A DNA stretch of 64,000 nucleotides from Bog-257 sp963834135. GTDB taxonomy: Bacteria > Acidobacteriota > Terriglobia > Terriglobales > Acidobacteriaceae. The notes beneath the pieces were generated by a model. That model was given only the letters and a program-made list of their open reading frames with translations, was not told the origin of the DNA and did no database searches. Of the stretch, positions 55,597 to 63,666 are shown piece after piece. The translations under genes and the position numbers were made by a program. The stretch spans positions 62,001 to 126,000 of the forward strand of contig CAWIAN010000008.1 in assembly GCA_963834135.1 (NCBI GenBank), written 5' to 3'. The stretch's first letter is position 1, and each line of letters opens with the position of its first letter.

Positions 55597-56546
55597 TGCA
55601 CGCGGCTGAGCGCCTTCTTGGCAGGCATGAAGCCCGAGGCCAATGCCAGAGAGGCTTGGTATTCCGTTGCCGCTGCTCCGTTATGCCCCATCTTCTCCTG
55701 GAGCTGACCCATGAGGTAGTGCGCCCGGAAGGCCGGCGCGGACTCAACCAGTTCGCCCGACGACAGATATTTCTGCAGGTAATCCATCGCCGAGGCGAAA
55801 TCGCGGCTACCTAAGAAAAGCTGGTTACCGGCGTCGAAATACGACTCGCCAAATTTGTGAGGCTGCGCCATTGCCGACGCCACCGCGTTCTGCATGTCTT
55901 CGGATCGTCCGCGCTGCCGGTAGAAAGCTGCCAGTTGCAGCCACATGTCTGCTGGGTTGCTACTCTGCTGGATCGCCGCCTGATATTCGCTTTCGGCATC
56001 CGAATAGCGCTTGTCCTTTGCGGCAACACGCGCCCGGATCAGATGCGCCATAGCTGGATTGAACGACTGCACGGCCGCAGCTTGCGCGTTCGCCTTGTCG
56101 ACTCCTCCGCCCATGAAGGAAGGAGCCTCGGTGTAATACTCCGCCAGATCGACACGAGCCGGAACGTTAGCGGGATCGAGCTGCACGGCCCGTTCAAATT
56201 CGCTTTTGGTTTTTCTGGCCAGTCCAGCGGCACTCAGCGGATTCGAATTTCCCGCCTTACGGCCATACTCCCGGCCGAGCCACAGATGATAGCTGGCGTT
56301 TTGCGGCTCGAGGATTACGGCGCGTTCGCCATATTTAACCGCATCATCCCAGCACTCCATGGAAAAGTAAGCGCGAGACAGGAGATTGAGTGATTCCGCG
56401 TCGTCGTGGCTGGTCAGCGCGGTGACGGCTTCGCTGGCGTGACCGGTCGAGAGCAGCCGGCTGGCCTCGGGATCAGCGAGGCTGGCAGTTGCAAAAACGA
56501 ATAACAGCGCAAAAGTAGTAAAAAATCTTAAGAAGACAAATTTCAT
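55593..56546 (-). CDS. secreted TPR protein
   Basis: 317 residues. A signal peptide (FLRFFTTFALLFVFATASLADP) is followed by about six TPR-like repeats (for example AVILEPQNASYHLWLGREYG, QLDPANVPARVDLAEYY, NPAMAHLIRARVAAKDKRYSDAESEY). It would be periplasmic, or anchored at the outer membrane. It is the middle gene of a three-gene operon with 4-bp overlaps on both sides, between an adaptor and a TolC-like channel, so it may belong to that export complex. Confidence 0.85.
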   Translation of the reverse strand: MKFVFLRFFTTFALLFVFATASLADPEASRLLSTGHASEAVTALTSHDDAESLNLLSRAYFSMECWDDAVKYGERAVILEPQNASYHLWLGREYGRKAGNSNPLSAAGLARKTKSEFERAVQLDPANVPARVDLAEYYTEAPSFMGGGVDKANAQAAAVQSFNPAMAHLIRARVAAKDKRYSDAESEYQAAIQQSSNPADMWLQLAAFYRQRGRSEDMQNAVASAMAQPHKFGESYFDAGNQLFLGSRDFASAMDYLQKYLSSGELVESAPAFRAHYLMGQLQEKMGHNGAAATEYQASLALASGFMPAKKALSRVQ

Positions 56547-57802
56547 GGAGTAGCTGGTTTTACTGCCATCCCGCCTTTTAAAGATTGCATATTGAGCGCG
56601 CCTAACGCGATTACAGCGTTGTCGGAGAGGCCGCTCGTTACCTCAACCCGCGTCAAATTCGATACCGACGTTTTTACATCGCGGCGTTTCAGTTCTCCGT
56701 TGACGACTTCAAAGACATATTGACCATCGGCATCCTGATGAATCGCTTCCCGCGGAACCGTCAGCGCATTCTGCTGGCGCATAGTAATGATGGCGACGCT
56801 CACGTTGGTATTCGGCAGGAGCTTTAGATCGTCATTCTGCACCACGCAGGTCACTTCGCCGACCATTCGTGTGCCATGCTGCACCACCGTAGTTGGCAGC
56901 GTCTCGATCGTGCCCTTCCATACGCGGCCCGGCAGAGCGTCCCAGGTAATCTCGACCAGCTGACCCGGCTGAAGCTTGCCGATCTCCGGCTCGTCAACGA
57001 AAGCGCGAACCCGAACCTTGTGCAAGTCTGCCACTTGAACAAGCAGATCGCCAGTATTGACGAAGGCGCCTTCCCGGACCGGCAGCGAATACACCAAGCC
57101 ATCTCGCGGCGCGGAAACATTGGCGTTCTTCAGCACTTCCTGAGCGGCCTGAAGCGAAGCTCGGGCTTCTGTCTGCTGCGCTTCAACGTGTCCGATCTCC
57201 TGAGTGGAGTAGCGGTCTTTCAGCTTTTGCTGCAGGAGTTGAACCTGCGCGTCGTCGACCCTTAGGCGATTTTGCGCAGCGTCCACTTCTCCCTGAGAAG
57301 CGGCCCCGGTTTGCAGAAGCTTCTGCATCGCCTGCAGATTTCGTTCTGCAGCCTCACGATCGGTCTGGGCTTTTACCAGCCCATTGCGAGTAGTCAGAAG
57401 TTCTTCCTGAGTGCCTCCACCCTGCACCGCAGTAAGGTCGGCCTGGGCGCCCTTCAGCTGAGCTTCCGCTTTTGCCGCCTGCAAGCGGGCGTCAGCATCA
57501 TCGAGGCGCAACAGCATCTGTCCCGGCTTTACCCAGGTACCCTGCTGAACGTAAATCTTCTTAATCGTGGTCGGCATCGGGGCGTATGCCTGGAAGTTGT
57601 TCAGGGCCTCAATCTTGCCGTTGGTGGCAATGCTGGCAGTGATGGTCTCGCGCTCCGCCTGGCCAACTCGAATGGTTACCTGGGAACGATGGAGCGAGAC
57701 GAAGGCCGCCAGGACGATCACGGCGGCAACCACGACCAGGACAATAAGTCCCGTTCGCCTACCATTCACAGGCCGAAGGCCGTTATCAGATGCGGCTGCC
57801 AT
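56543..57802 (-). CDS. membrane-fusion (HlyD/MacA-like) efflux adaptor
   Basis: 419 residues. One N-terminal membrane helix (TGLIVLVVVAAVIVLAAFVSL), then the lipoyl half-motifs (YAPMPTTIKKIYVQQGTWVKPGQMLLRLDDADARLQ and SAPRDGLVYSLPVREGAFVNTGDLLVQVAD) flanking a long coiled coil, a beta-barrel region and the membrane-proximal domain (VPREAIHQDADGQYVFEVVNG). The layout is closest to MacA-type ABC adaptors. First gene of the operon; no ABC or RND pump gene follows. Confidence 0.92.
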   Translation of the reverse strand: MAAASDNGLRPVNGRRTGLIVLVVVAAVIVLAAFVSLHRSQVTIRVGQAERETITASIATNGKIEALNNFQAYAPMPTTIKKIYVQQGTWVKPGQMLLRLDDADARLQAAKAEAQLKGAQADLTAVQGGGTQEELLTTRNGLVKAQTDREAAERNLQAMQKLLQTGAASQGEVDAAQNRLRVDDAQVQLLQQKLKDRYSTQEIGHVEAQQTEARASLQAAQEVLKNANVSAPRDGLVYSLPVREGAFVNTGDLLVQVADLHKVRVRAFVDEPEIGKLQPGQLVEITWDALPGRVWKGTIETLPTTVVQHGTRMVGEVTCVVQNDDLKLLPNTNVSVAIITMRQQNALTVPREAIHQDADGQYVFEVVNGELKRRDVKTSVSNLTRVEVTSGLSDNAVIALGALNMQSLKGGMAVKPATP

Positions 57803-58047
57803 TTCTTTTCGAAACTATAAGTATAACGTAGGACACAACTTCCCACGCATTACGCTTGCGTCACCTTGGCCTGAGAAGTTGCTGGATGTTGGGGGTACGG
57901 AGTAGCCGGCGTTGTCCGATCTCAGTTACCCGTTATTTATCTGATGTCGCGAGGCTCAGGAAGACGCAGAAGTGGGAACTCGACTCAAACCTTCGGCGGC
58001 ATTTTGTCATCCGAGCAAGGGTACGCGCACGTTACTCGGGGTCCACT

Positions 58048-58992
58048 ATGCTGCTGGGGCGAGTCAAGCGAGTGATCGTGGGCACGGCGAACGATGTTGT
58101 CTTGAATCATGTTCTTTCCTTCGCTGCCTCTCTTTCTTATTACTTCGTGATGGCTTTCTTCCCGGCGCTGATTGCTCTGGCGGCCATTGTGGCGTACCTG
58201 CCGGTGCCTGACCTTTTCAACACCATCGTCAGCACGCTGGCCCGCGTGGTGCCACCGGAGAGCATGGGACTGATCCGCAAGATTGTCGCCGACGTGATCA
58301 CCCCCAGCCGCGGAGCTTTTCTGTCGTTTGGCCTGATAGGAACCGTCTGGACCTGTTCCAGCGGCTTCTCCGCCATGATTGAGGCGCTGAATGTCGCCTA
58401 CGATGTTCCCGAGACCCGCCCGTGGTGGAAGACGCGCCTGCTGGCGATCGAACTGATCTTCATCATCGGCGTTTTCGTGACGCTGGCTTTCACCTTCATG
58501 ATCCTGGGACCCAGGTTCGGGCAGTTCCTTGCGGAACGTACAGGCGTTGCGCCCGTGTACGCCATGATTTGGCCGGTGCTCCGTTATGTGCTGGCGATTA
58601 CGTTCATCGTTATTGCTGTAGACGCCCTTTACTTTCTGGCTCCCAACCTTAAACAGCGATCCGTGGACATTCTTCCGGGAGCGCTGCTTGCCGTGGTTGG
58701 CTGGATGCTGTTATCCAGTGGCTTGAGCGTTTACCTGCACAAGTTCGCCCACCTCAATAAAACTTATGGCGTGCTGGGAGGCGGGATCGCTTTTCTCATT
58801 TGGCTTTACTGGTCGGGGTTCCTGATTCTGCTTGGGGCAGAGCTGAACTCAGAAATTATTCAGGAGTGTGGCGACGGCACGCTGCTGTTAAAGCAGCCTC
58901 CACCCGACAAGGTGAAGCCGATTGCCGCGACCACGGCTGATGCCGCACTTCCGGTGCAGAAGGACGAAGCCATGCAACGCCGCACCGGATAG
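58048..58992 (+). CDS. YihY/BrkB-type membrane protein
   Basis: 314 residues from ATG 58048; the open frame runs 64 codons further upstream but those residues are not membrane-like. Six membrane helices with the family motif LSFAASLSYYFVMAFFPALIALAAIV and, near the end, YKxFAxLNKTYGVLGGGIAFLIWLYWSGFLILLGAELNSEI. The protein is widespread (formerly annotated as RNase BN) and its function is unknown, though an envelope-homeostasis or transport role is assumed. Confidence 0.88.
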   Translation: MLLGRVKRVIVGTANDVVLNHVLSFAASLSYYFVMAFFPALIALAAIVAYLPVPDLFNTIVSTLARVVPPESMGLIRKIVADVITPSRGAFLSFGLIGTVWTCSSGFSAMIEALNVAYDVPETRPWWKTRLLAIELIFIIGVFVTLAFTFMILGPRFGQFLAERTGVAPVYAMIWPVLRYVLAITFIVIAVDALYFLAPNLKQRSVDILPGALLAVVGWMLLSSGLSVYLHKFAHLNKTYGVLGGGIAFLIWLYWSGFLILLGAELNSEIIQECGDGTLLLKQPPPDKVKPIAATTADAALPVQKDEAMQRRTG

Positions 58993-59034
58993 CACCTCAC
59001 GTTCGCGGCCTTCGATCGACGCTACAATATAGGT

Positions 59035-59433
59035 ATGGCAAAGAGTCAGCGTTACACCCCGGAGCACGCCGAGGCGGGCCTGGATGCCAAGTTTCCCGAC
59101 ATCGAAACCTGGCCGAACCAGTTTCCGAATTACGAAATCCTGATCGACGTTCCGGAATTTACTTCTGTCTGTCCGAAGACCAGTCTGCCTGATTTTGGCA
59201 CCTTGTGGATTCGCTATATGCCCAACAAGGAGTGCCTCGAACTCAAGTCGCTGAAGGAATATCTCACCAGCTATCGCAACCTCGGCATCTTCCAGGAGAA
59301 TATCGTCAACCGCGTCCTCGAAGACGTAGTGCGCGCGACTAAACCCAAGTGGGCGGAGATCAAGGGCGAGTTTCGTCCCCGTGGCGGAATTGGAACGGTT
59401 GTGATCGCGCGATATCCCAGACCAAAGAAATAA
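59035..59433 (+). CDS. queF: NADPH-dependent 7-cyano-7-deazaguanine reductase
   Basis: 132 residues, the short unimodular QueF form. Reduces preQ0 to preQ1 for queuosine in tRNA. The catalytic Cys is in FTSVCPKTSLPDFG, with the conserved Asp in PDFG. The following ELKSLKEYLTSYRN and FRPRGGI segments fit. The His of the Bacillus FHED motif is Gln here (FQEN), which other QueF proteins may also show. No other queuosine genes are in the window. The gene starts 42 bp after the YihY stop. Confidence 0.93.
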   Translation: MAKSQRYTPEHAEAGLDAKFPDIETWPNQFPNYEILIDVPEFTSVCPKTSLPDFGTLWIRYMPNKECLELKSLKEYLTSYRNLGIFQENIVNRVLEDVVRATKPKWAEIKGEFRPRGGIGTVVIARYPRPKK

Positions 59434-59529
59434 GTCCGCCCAAACTCACGGCCGTGTCGTGCGGAATCGCGAAACCGAAACTCCGCGTTCTTCGGGCCGG
59501 AGCCCCGCCCCCGCACGAAGTCGAGCTCC

Positions 59530-60159
59530 CTAGAACGTATCTTCACGTCGGGTTCCGAAATACTTGCGAATGCCGATGGTGTTGTATTGGCCCCACGGAC
59601 CATTGGGCCCAAGCCATGCTGGTCCCAGCGGCTGATCGCGCGATCCGAAGCGCGCCATGTTGGGATGCTGGGTGAAGCGGAATTCGAAGCGTTTCGGCAG
59701 GTCGATGCCCACGCCCCATTTGTACTCCATGCCGATTCCTTGCCACGACCATGTGTACAGCGTCTGGGGAACGTTCTTACCGAACAGGAAATTCGGGTCG
59801 AAGAAGAAATTGAGGCGGCGCGCAATGGTGCGGCCGATCGGACGAATCTCAATGGTTCCCGAAAGCTGATAGCGCGCGAACGCGTTGCACTGGGCATTGA
59901 CGCCCCCGTAATTGCCGGCGTTCGCGGCGCACAGATTCGGGTCGATCTCGTTGTGCGGCGGAGCGAGATCGAACTCTGCCCAGCCCCAATACCAATCCTT
60001 GGGGAAGAACAGCCGCTCCTGCGGCGCCGAGGATGGCGCAGGTTGTGTCACGGGTGCCGACTGCGTTGTGGCAGTCGCGGTGGCAGGGGTGTCGGAGGTT
60101 TGGGCGAAGGCTACGCACGAATACACGATCAAGAATAGAAACGGCAGCAGGCGCTTCAT
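59530..60159 (-). CDS. secreted protein, unknown function
   Basis: 209 residues from ATG 60159, chosen because GGAGA stands 4 bases upstream and a signal peptide follows (LLPFLFLIVYSCVAFAQ). An Ala/Thr/Pro linker (about 20-45) leads to a beta-rich, aromatic domain: LFFPKDWYWGWAEFDLAPPHNE, YTWSWQGIGMEYKWGVGIDLPKRFEFRFTQHPNMARFG, and WGQYNTIGIRKYFG. The alternating aromatic strands and C-terminal Phe are consistent with an outer-membrane barrel or OM-associated protein. Not a family I can name. Confidence 0.78.
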   Translation of the reverse strand: MKRLLPFLFLIVYSCVAFAQTSDTPATATATTQSAPVTQPAPSSAPQERLFFPKDWYWGWAEFDLAPPHNEIDPNLCAANAGNYGGVNAQCNAFARYQLSGTIEIRPIGRTIARRLNFFFDPNFLFGKNVPQTLYTWSWQGIGMEYKWGVGIDLPKRFEFRFTQHPNMARFGSRDQPLGPAWLGPNGPWGQYNTIGIRKYFGTRREDTF

Positions 60160-60398
60160 GAACTCTCCACAAAAGTATTTTGATTGCCGGGAATGCTCTA
60201 GCTGAGAAGGGTTAGACAAGTGGCGCGCGGCAGATACAGCGACAGCATTGCCGCGCGGCTGCGCGGATTGGGATTCCGCCATGACTGACCGGTTCTCCTC
60301 GCCGTACCACAGCATATTCGTTCATCCCGCGATTCGGAAGAGTTTTTACGCGGCGAGCGACATGGCATTGGTTGCGGCATGGTATCCTCCGCCCACCG

Positions 60399-61625
60399 AT
60401 GCCGTCGAAGAAGAGTGCCATCGCCGCTCTGTTGCTGCTGACCGGGCTGAACTTCCTGAACTACATCGATCGCAATGTGCTGTACGCCGTACAGCCGCTG
60501 ATCGAACAGGAGTTTCATCTCGACTATGCACAGGTCGGCTTTCTGACCTCGGCCTTCTTCGTCTGCTACATGGTGGCGGCTCCGCTGATCGCGCCTCTGG
60601 CCGACCGTTACTCGCGGAAATGGATGATGGCCGCCGGAGCTTTCGTGTGGAGCGCGGCCACTTTGCTCAGCGCCGTCACGCACACTTATCACGAACTCCT
60701 TCTTCGGCATGTCATCGTCGGTATCGGCGAAGCGACATTCGTCGCCATATCCCCAGCTTTCCTCGCTGATTTATTTCCCGAGCAGATCCGCGGGCGCGTC
60801 ATGGGCTTCTTCTATCTGGCGACACCCGTGGGCAGCGCGTTGGGTTTCATTATCGGCGGCTACCTTGGCCACCACTACGGCTGGCGTACGCCCTTCATGA
60901 TCTGCGGGCTGCCTGGCTTTTTGCTGGGATTGGGCGTGCTCGCCTTGCGCGAACCGGTTCGTGGCGGCAGTGACCACATGGCCGATAGCGCGGAGCGCGG
61001 TTCGATTCGCGGACTAACGCGGAATAAGGCCTATTGGACGATCACCCTGGGCGCTGCCATGATGACCTTCGCGATTGGCGGCTTGCAGGTATGGATGCCG
61101 ACGTTTCTGGTGAAAATGCGGCATCTCAATCTGGACCGGGCCAACCTGATCTTCGGAGGTATGACCGTGGTGTCAGGCACGGTGGCTACGCTGCTGGGTG
61201 GCTGGCTGGGCGATCGCCTGCTGCGCCGAACGCCCGCTGCGTATCAACTGGTTTCGGCGATTGGCATGGCGCTGTCGATACCCGCAATCATGGTCGCCGT
61301 GTTCTGGAAAGGCCCGGCGATGTATCCGGCGATATTTCTCGGCGAATTCTTCCTGTTACTAAACACGGCGCCACTGAACGCCGCGCTGGTGAATTCGGTG
61401 AGCGCGCGCATCCGTGCGACCGCGCTGGCCGTGAATGTCTTCACCATCCACGCGCTCGGCGACGCCTTTTCGCCGACACTGATCGGTTATATTTCCGACC
61501 GCACCAACCTGGAGATCGGCTTGAGTTCGATGGTGGTGGCAGTAGCGCTGTCGGCTGCCGTGCTGTTCTACGGTATGCGGTTCGCGCCGAAAATCGGTAA
61601 GGAGCAGCTAGCGATAAGCGGTTAG
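60399..61625 (+). CDS. MFS transporter, Spinster-like
   Basis: 408 residues from ATG 60399; no clear ribosome binding site. Twelve membrane helices with the MFS loop motif PLADRYSRKW after TM2 and TGLNFLNYIDRNVLYAVQPLI in TM1, the latter typical of Spinster-type (sphingolipid/organic-anion) MFS proteins. The substrate is unknown. It is divergent from the secreted protein at 59530-60159 and convergent with the AhpD-like gene. Confidence 0.9.
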   Translation: MPSKKSAIAALLLLTGLNFLNYIDRNVLYAVQPLIEQEFHLDYAQVGFLTSAFFVCYMVAAPLIAPLADRYSRKWMMAAGAFVWSAATLLSAVTHTYHELLLRHVIVGIGEATFVAISPAFLADLFPEQIRGRVMGFFYLATPVGSALGFIIGGYLGHHYGWRTPFMICGLPGFLLGLGVLALREPVRGGSDHMADSAERGSIRGLTRNKAYWTITLGAAMMTFAIGGLQVWMPTFLVKMRHLNLDRANLIFGGMTVVSGTVATLLGGWLGDRLLRRTPAAYQLVSAIGMALSIPAIMVAVFWKGPAMYPAIFLGEFFLLLNTAPLNAALVNSVSARIRATALAVNVFTIHALGDAFSPTLIGYISDRTNLEIGLSSMVVAVALSAAVLFYGMRFAPKIGKEQLAISG

Positions 61626-61672
61626 CAACGGAGTTGTAGGTGGAGCGGCGCCGAGCTCTTAGACATGGAAGA

Positions 61673-61734
61673 GCTGGCCTTCAGGCCGGCGTCAGCGCGT
61701 GGCTCTAATCCTCTTGAGTCGGCTTTTAGCCGAC
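61673..61734. repeat. two short hairpins
   Basis: GCTGGCC (61673-61679) and GGCCGGC (61684-61690) pair with one wobble around a TTCA loop. GTCGGCT (61718-61724) and AGCCGAC (61728-61734) pair perfectly around TTT. They lie between the convergent MFS and AhpD-like genes and could serve as a shared end signal, or belong to the dispersed hairpin families. Confidence 0.6.
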
Positions 61735-61774
61735 GGCAGGCCCCTTGGCGAATCGCAGGAACGTGAATGCCGCC

Positions 61775-62305
61775 TTACTTCGTCGGCTCCATGTGCAAGG
61801 CGTTGTTGAAGCGATTGAAGTAATTGAATAACCCAATCGCCGCCAGCAACTCGATGATCTCGCCCTCGTCGTAATACTGGCGCAACTCCTGCCAGAATTC
61901 GTCGTCTACCCGGTTCGAATCGAGGGTAGTGCGCTCTGCCAGTTCAATTGCAGCTTTCTCGGCGTCGGTGAAATCGGAGCGGTTGCGGAAGTTCGCAAGA
62001 TCGCTGATTTGCTCCTCGCTCCAGCCGTGCCGCCTTGCCAAGGCGGTGTGAGAGGCGAGTCAATATTCGCAACCGTTCAGCTGCGAAGTGCGCACAATGG
62101 CCAGCTCCTTCAGCTTCGCCGGCACGGTACCGGTATTCATCACTGCGCGGAAGTGCGCGATCATGGTGCGGAAGATTTCAGGCCGGTGCGCGACCGTGCG
62201 AAACATGTTCGGCACGTTGCCGCGTTCCTTCAGATAAACGTCGTAAATCTTGCCGGTCTCCTCGTCGACCTGATCTTTGTCGAGGCGGGAAATGCGGGGT
62301 GTCAT
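61775..62305 (-). CDS. AhpD-like (CMD family) selenoprotein with CxxU redox motif
   Basis: One frame runs from ATG 62305 to the stop at 61775, broken only by a TGA at 62062-62060. Read as selenocysteine, it gives 176 residues, the normal size of this family. Around the TGA the sequence is NGCEY-U-LASH: Cys79, Sec82 and His86 replace the CxxCxxxH active site of AhpD/carboxymuconolactone-decarboxylase-type peroxidases. Both halves are conserved and fit together with no gap or overlap. A hairpin at 62030-62046 is placed as a bacterial SECIS. Likely a thiol/selenol peroxide or disulfide reductant. The alternative is a nonsense mutation or a sequencing error at a Cys codon (TGC/TGT). selA, selB and selC are not in the window. 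Confidence 0.8.
62030..62062 (-). promoter_or_regulatory. candidate bacterial SECIS element with its UGA
   Basis: On the minus strand the UGA is followed by 13 nt, then the stem CCGCCUU, loop GGC and AAGGCGG: 7 perfect base pairs. The loop starts 20 nt after the UGA and begins with G, as in known bacterial SECIS elements (E. coli fdhF has its loop about 18 nt after the UGA). A 3-bp lower stem (GCC/GGC) is possible. It lies within the coding sequence, as bacterial SECIS elements do. Confidence 0.7.
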
Positions 62306-62396
62306 GACTCTATTGTAGAAGCTATCTCATCATGGACCAAACACGTAAACCTCGGTTTCCCTCAGCGGCTAAAGCCCGCATTGAGGGGCTTTGAAC

Positions 62397-62416
62397 GGCA
62401 CGGCTGAAGTCGTGCC
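62397..62416. repeat. short dispersed-type hairpin
   Basis: GGCACGGC (62397-62404) and GTCGTGCC (62409-62416) pair with one wobble around a TGAA loop. It is one more member of the small palindromes seen in gene-free stretches of this window. Confidence 0.55.
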
Positions 62417-62453
62417 CCCTTAAAAACTGATTTCCAGTAGCAAACCCCGATTC

Positions 62454-62602
62454 CACCACGGAGGCACGGAGGTTTTGGACGTGAACTCAAAATTGTGGAG
62501 AAGTAATGGCACGCTTTGGTTTTGATACCACGAAGAGAAGAACCGCTTCCGATAAACCAAAAGAGAAAAGCCTTCCTCCGTGACCTCCGTGCCTCTGTGG
62601 TG
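62454..62602. repeat. 149-bp MITE-like inverted repeat
   Basis: The 19-bp ends CACCACGGAGGCACGGAGG (62454-62472) and CCTCCGTGCCTCTGTGGTG (62584-62602) match as an inverted repeat at 18 of 19 positions. No coding sequence lies inside. It sits past the stop of the dehydratase gene at 62632 and upstream of the AhpD-like gene. It occupies most of the gene-free stretch 62306-62631. Confidence 0.75.
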
Positions 62603-62631
62603 AACTAGCTTTTTACCAGCGCCAGGATAGG

Positions 62632-63615
62632 TCAGTCCGTGCCGGCCAGCACCTCCGCCAGCAGCTGCGGATCGACGTTGCCTCCGCTGACCACCGCAAC
62701 GGCTTTTTGGGATTCGGGCAGTTCTTTTGCGTGGAAGAGCCACGCCGCGAAGGTCACCGCTCCGCTGGGTTCGCTGATAATGCGGGCGTTCAGCGCCATG
62801 CGCCGCATCGCGCTACGAATCTCGTCCTCGCTGACGGTGATTATGTCGTCGACATAACGACGAATGTGTTCGAAGTTTATTGGGCCGATCGACTGGGTGC
62901 GCAGACCGTCGGCCAGCGTGCTGGAAACGCGATCGGGCGGAAGCTCCACAATCTCTCCCTTGCGGAAACTCTGCTGCGCGTCATTGGCCAGCTCCGGCTC
63001 AACCCCGATGACTTTCGCCTTCGAGCCGCTCAGCTTGATTGCCGCCGAGACGCCGCTGATCAAACCGCCGCCGCCGCTGGGAACCAGCACCAGATCGACG
63101 TCTGGACAGTCCTCCAGAATCTCAAGACCCACCGTACCTTGCCCCGCAATGATCTGCTCGTCGTTATACGGCGGCACGATAACGTAACCGTGCTGCTGCG
63201 CAAGTTCCTCCGCCTTCTGCAGGCGCTCAGTCGATGCAGGCCCGACGGTTACGATCTCCGCCCCCAGAGCTGCCGTGCTCTCTACCTTCAGGCGCGGAGC
63301 GTTGCGTGGCATCACGATGACGGCCTTCGCCCCCAGAGCTCGTGCCGCGTAGGCGACGCCTTGGGCATGATTGCCGCTGGAGTAGGTGATGACGCCACGC
63401 CCGCGCTCCTCGTCCGTGAGTGAGGCGACTTTGTTATAGGCGCCGCGAATCTTGAATGCGCCGATTGGCTGCAAGCTTTCGGGCTTGAGCCAGATTTGGC
63501 CGCGAGACTCCGCCGTCTCGGCTCCTGGAGGAGGGAAGTAAGGTATAAGCGGCGTGCGCACCGCGACGCCGCGCAACCGTTGCTGTGCCTGCTGAATGTC
63601 GGAAAGTGTCACCAT
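62632..63615 (-). CDS. threonine dehydratase / serine racemase-like PLP enzyme
   Basis: 327 residues, the short form without a regulatory domain. PLP-binding Lys lies in LQPIGAFKIRGAYNK (about 54). The phosphate loop is PSGGGGLISG and the substrate loop is SSGNHAQG. The short form could be catabolic threonine ammonia-lyase (TdcB) or serine/threonine racemase; the sequence alone does not decide. The neighbouring genes give no pathway hint. The gene starts 51 bp after the hydrolase stop and may be read from the same transcript. Confidence 0.9.
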   Translation of the reverse strand: MVTLSDIQQAQQRLRGVAVRTPLIPYFPPPGAETAESRGQIWLKPESLQPIGAFKIRGAYNKVASLTDEERGRGVITYSSGNHAQGVAYAARALGAKAVIVMPRNAPRLKVESTAALGAEIVTVGPASTERLQKAEELAQQHGYVIVPPYNDEQIIAGQGTVGLEILEDCPDVDLVLVPSGGGGLISGVSAAIKLSGSKAKVIGVEPELANDAQQSFRKGEIVELPPDRVSSTLADGLRTQSIGPINFEHIRRYVDDIITVSEDEIRSAMRRMALNARIISEPSGAVTFAAWLFHAKELPESQKAVAVVSGGNVDPQLLAEVLAGTD

Positions 63616-63666
63616 GTTGAGTGTCGATCCAATTTGATGCAGAGGAAATCGACGCGCTTCGCCGAT

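Noticed and set aside
61900..61925. GGTTCGAATC-like T-loop sequence considered as part of a tRNA.
   Set aside because: It lies inside the AhpD-like coding sequence, and no acceptor or anticodon stem can be formed around it.
61775..62305. Reading the AhpD-like gene as a pseudogene or as two separate genes.
   Set aside because: The two halves are in one frame, separated by a single TGA at the redox Cys position, with no other damage and with a SECIS-like hairpin in place. The second half has no credible start of its own.
62707..63423. 238-residue plus-strand frame opposite the threonine-dehydratase-like gene.
   Set aside because: Shadow of the PLP-enzyme gene.
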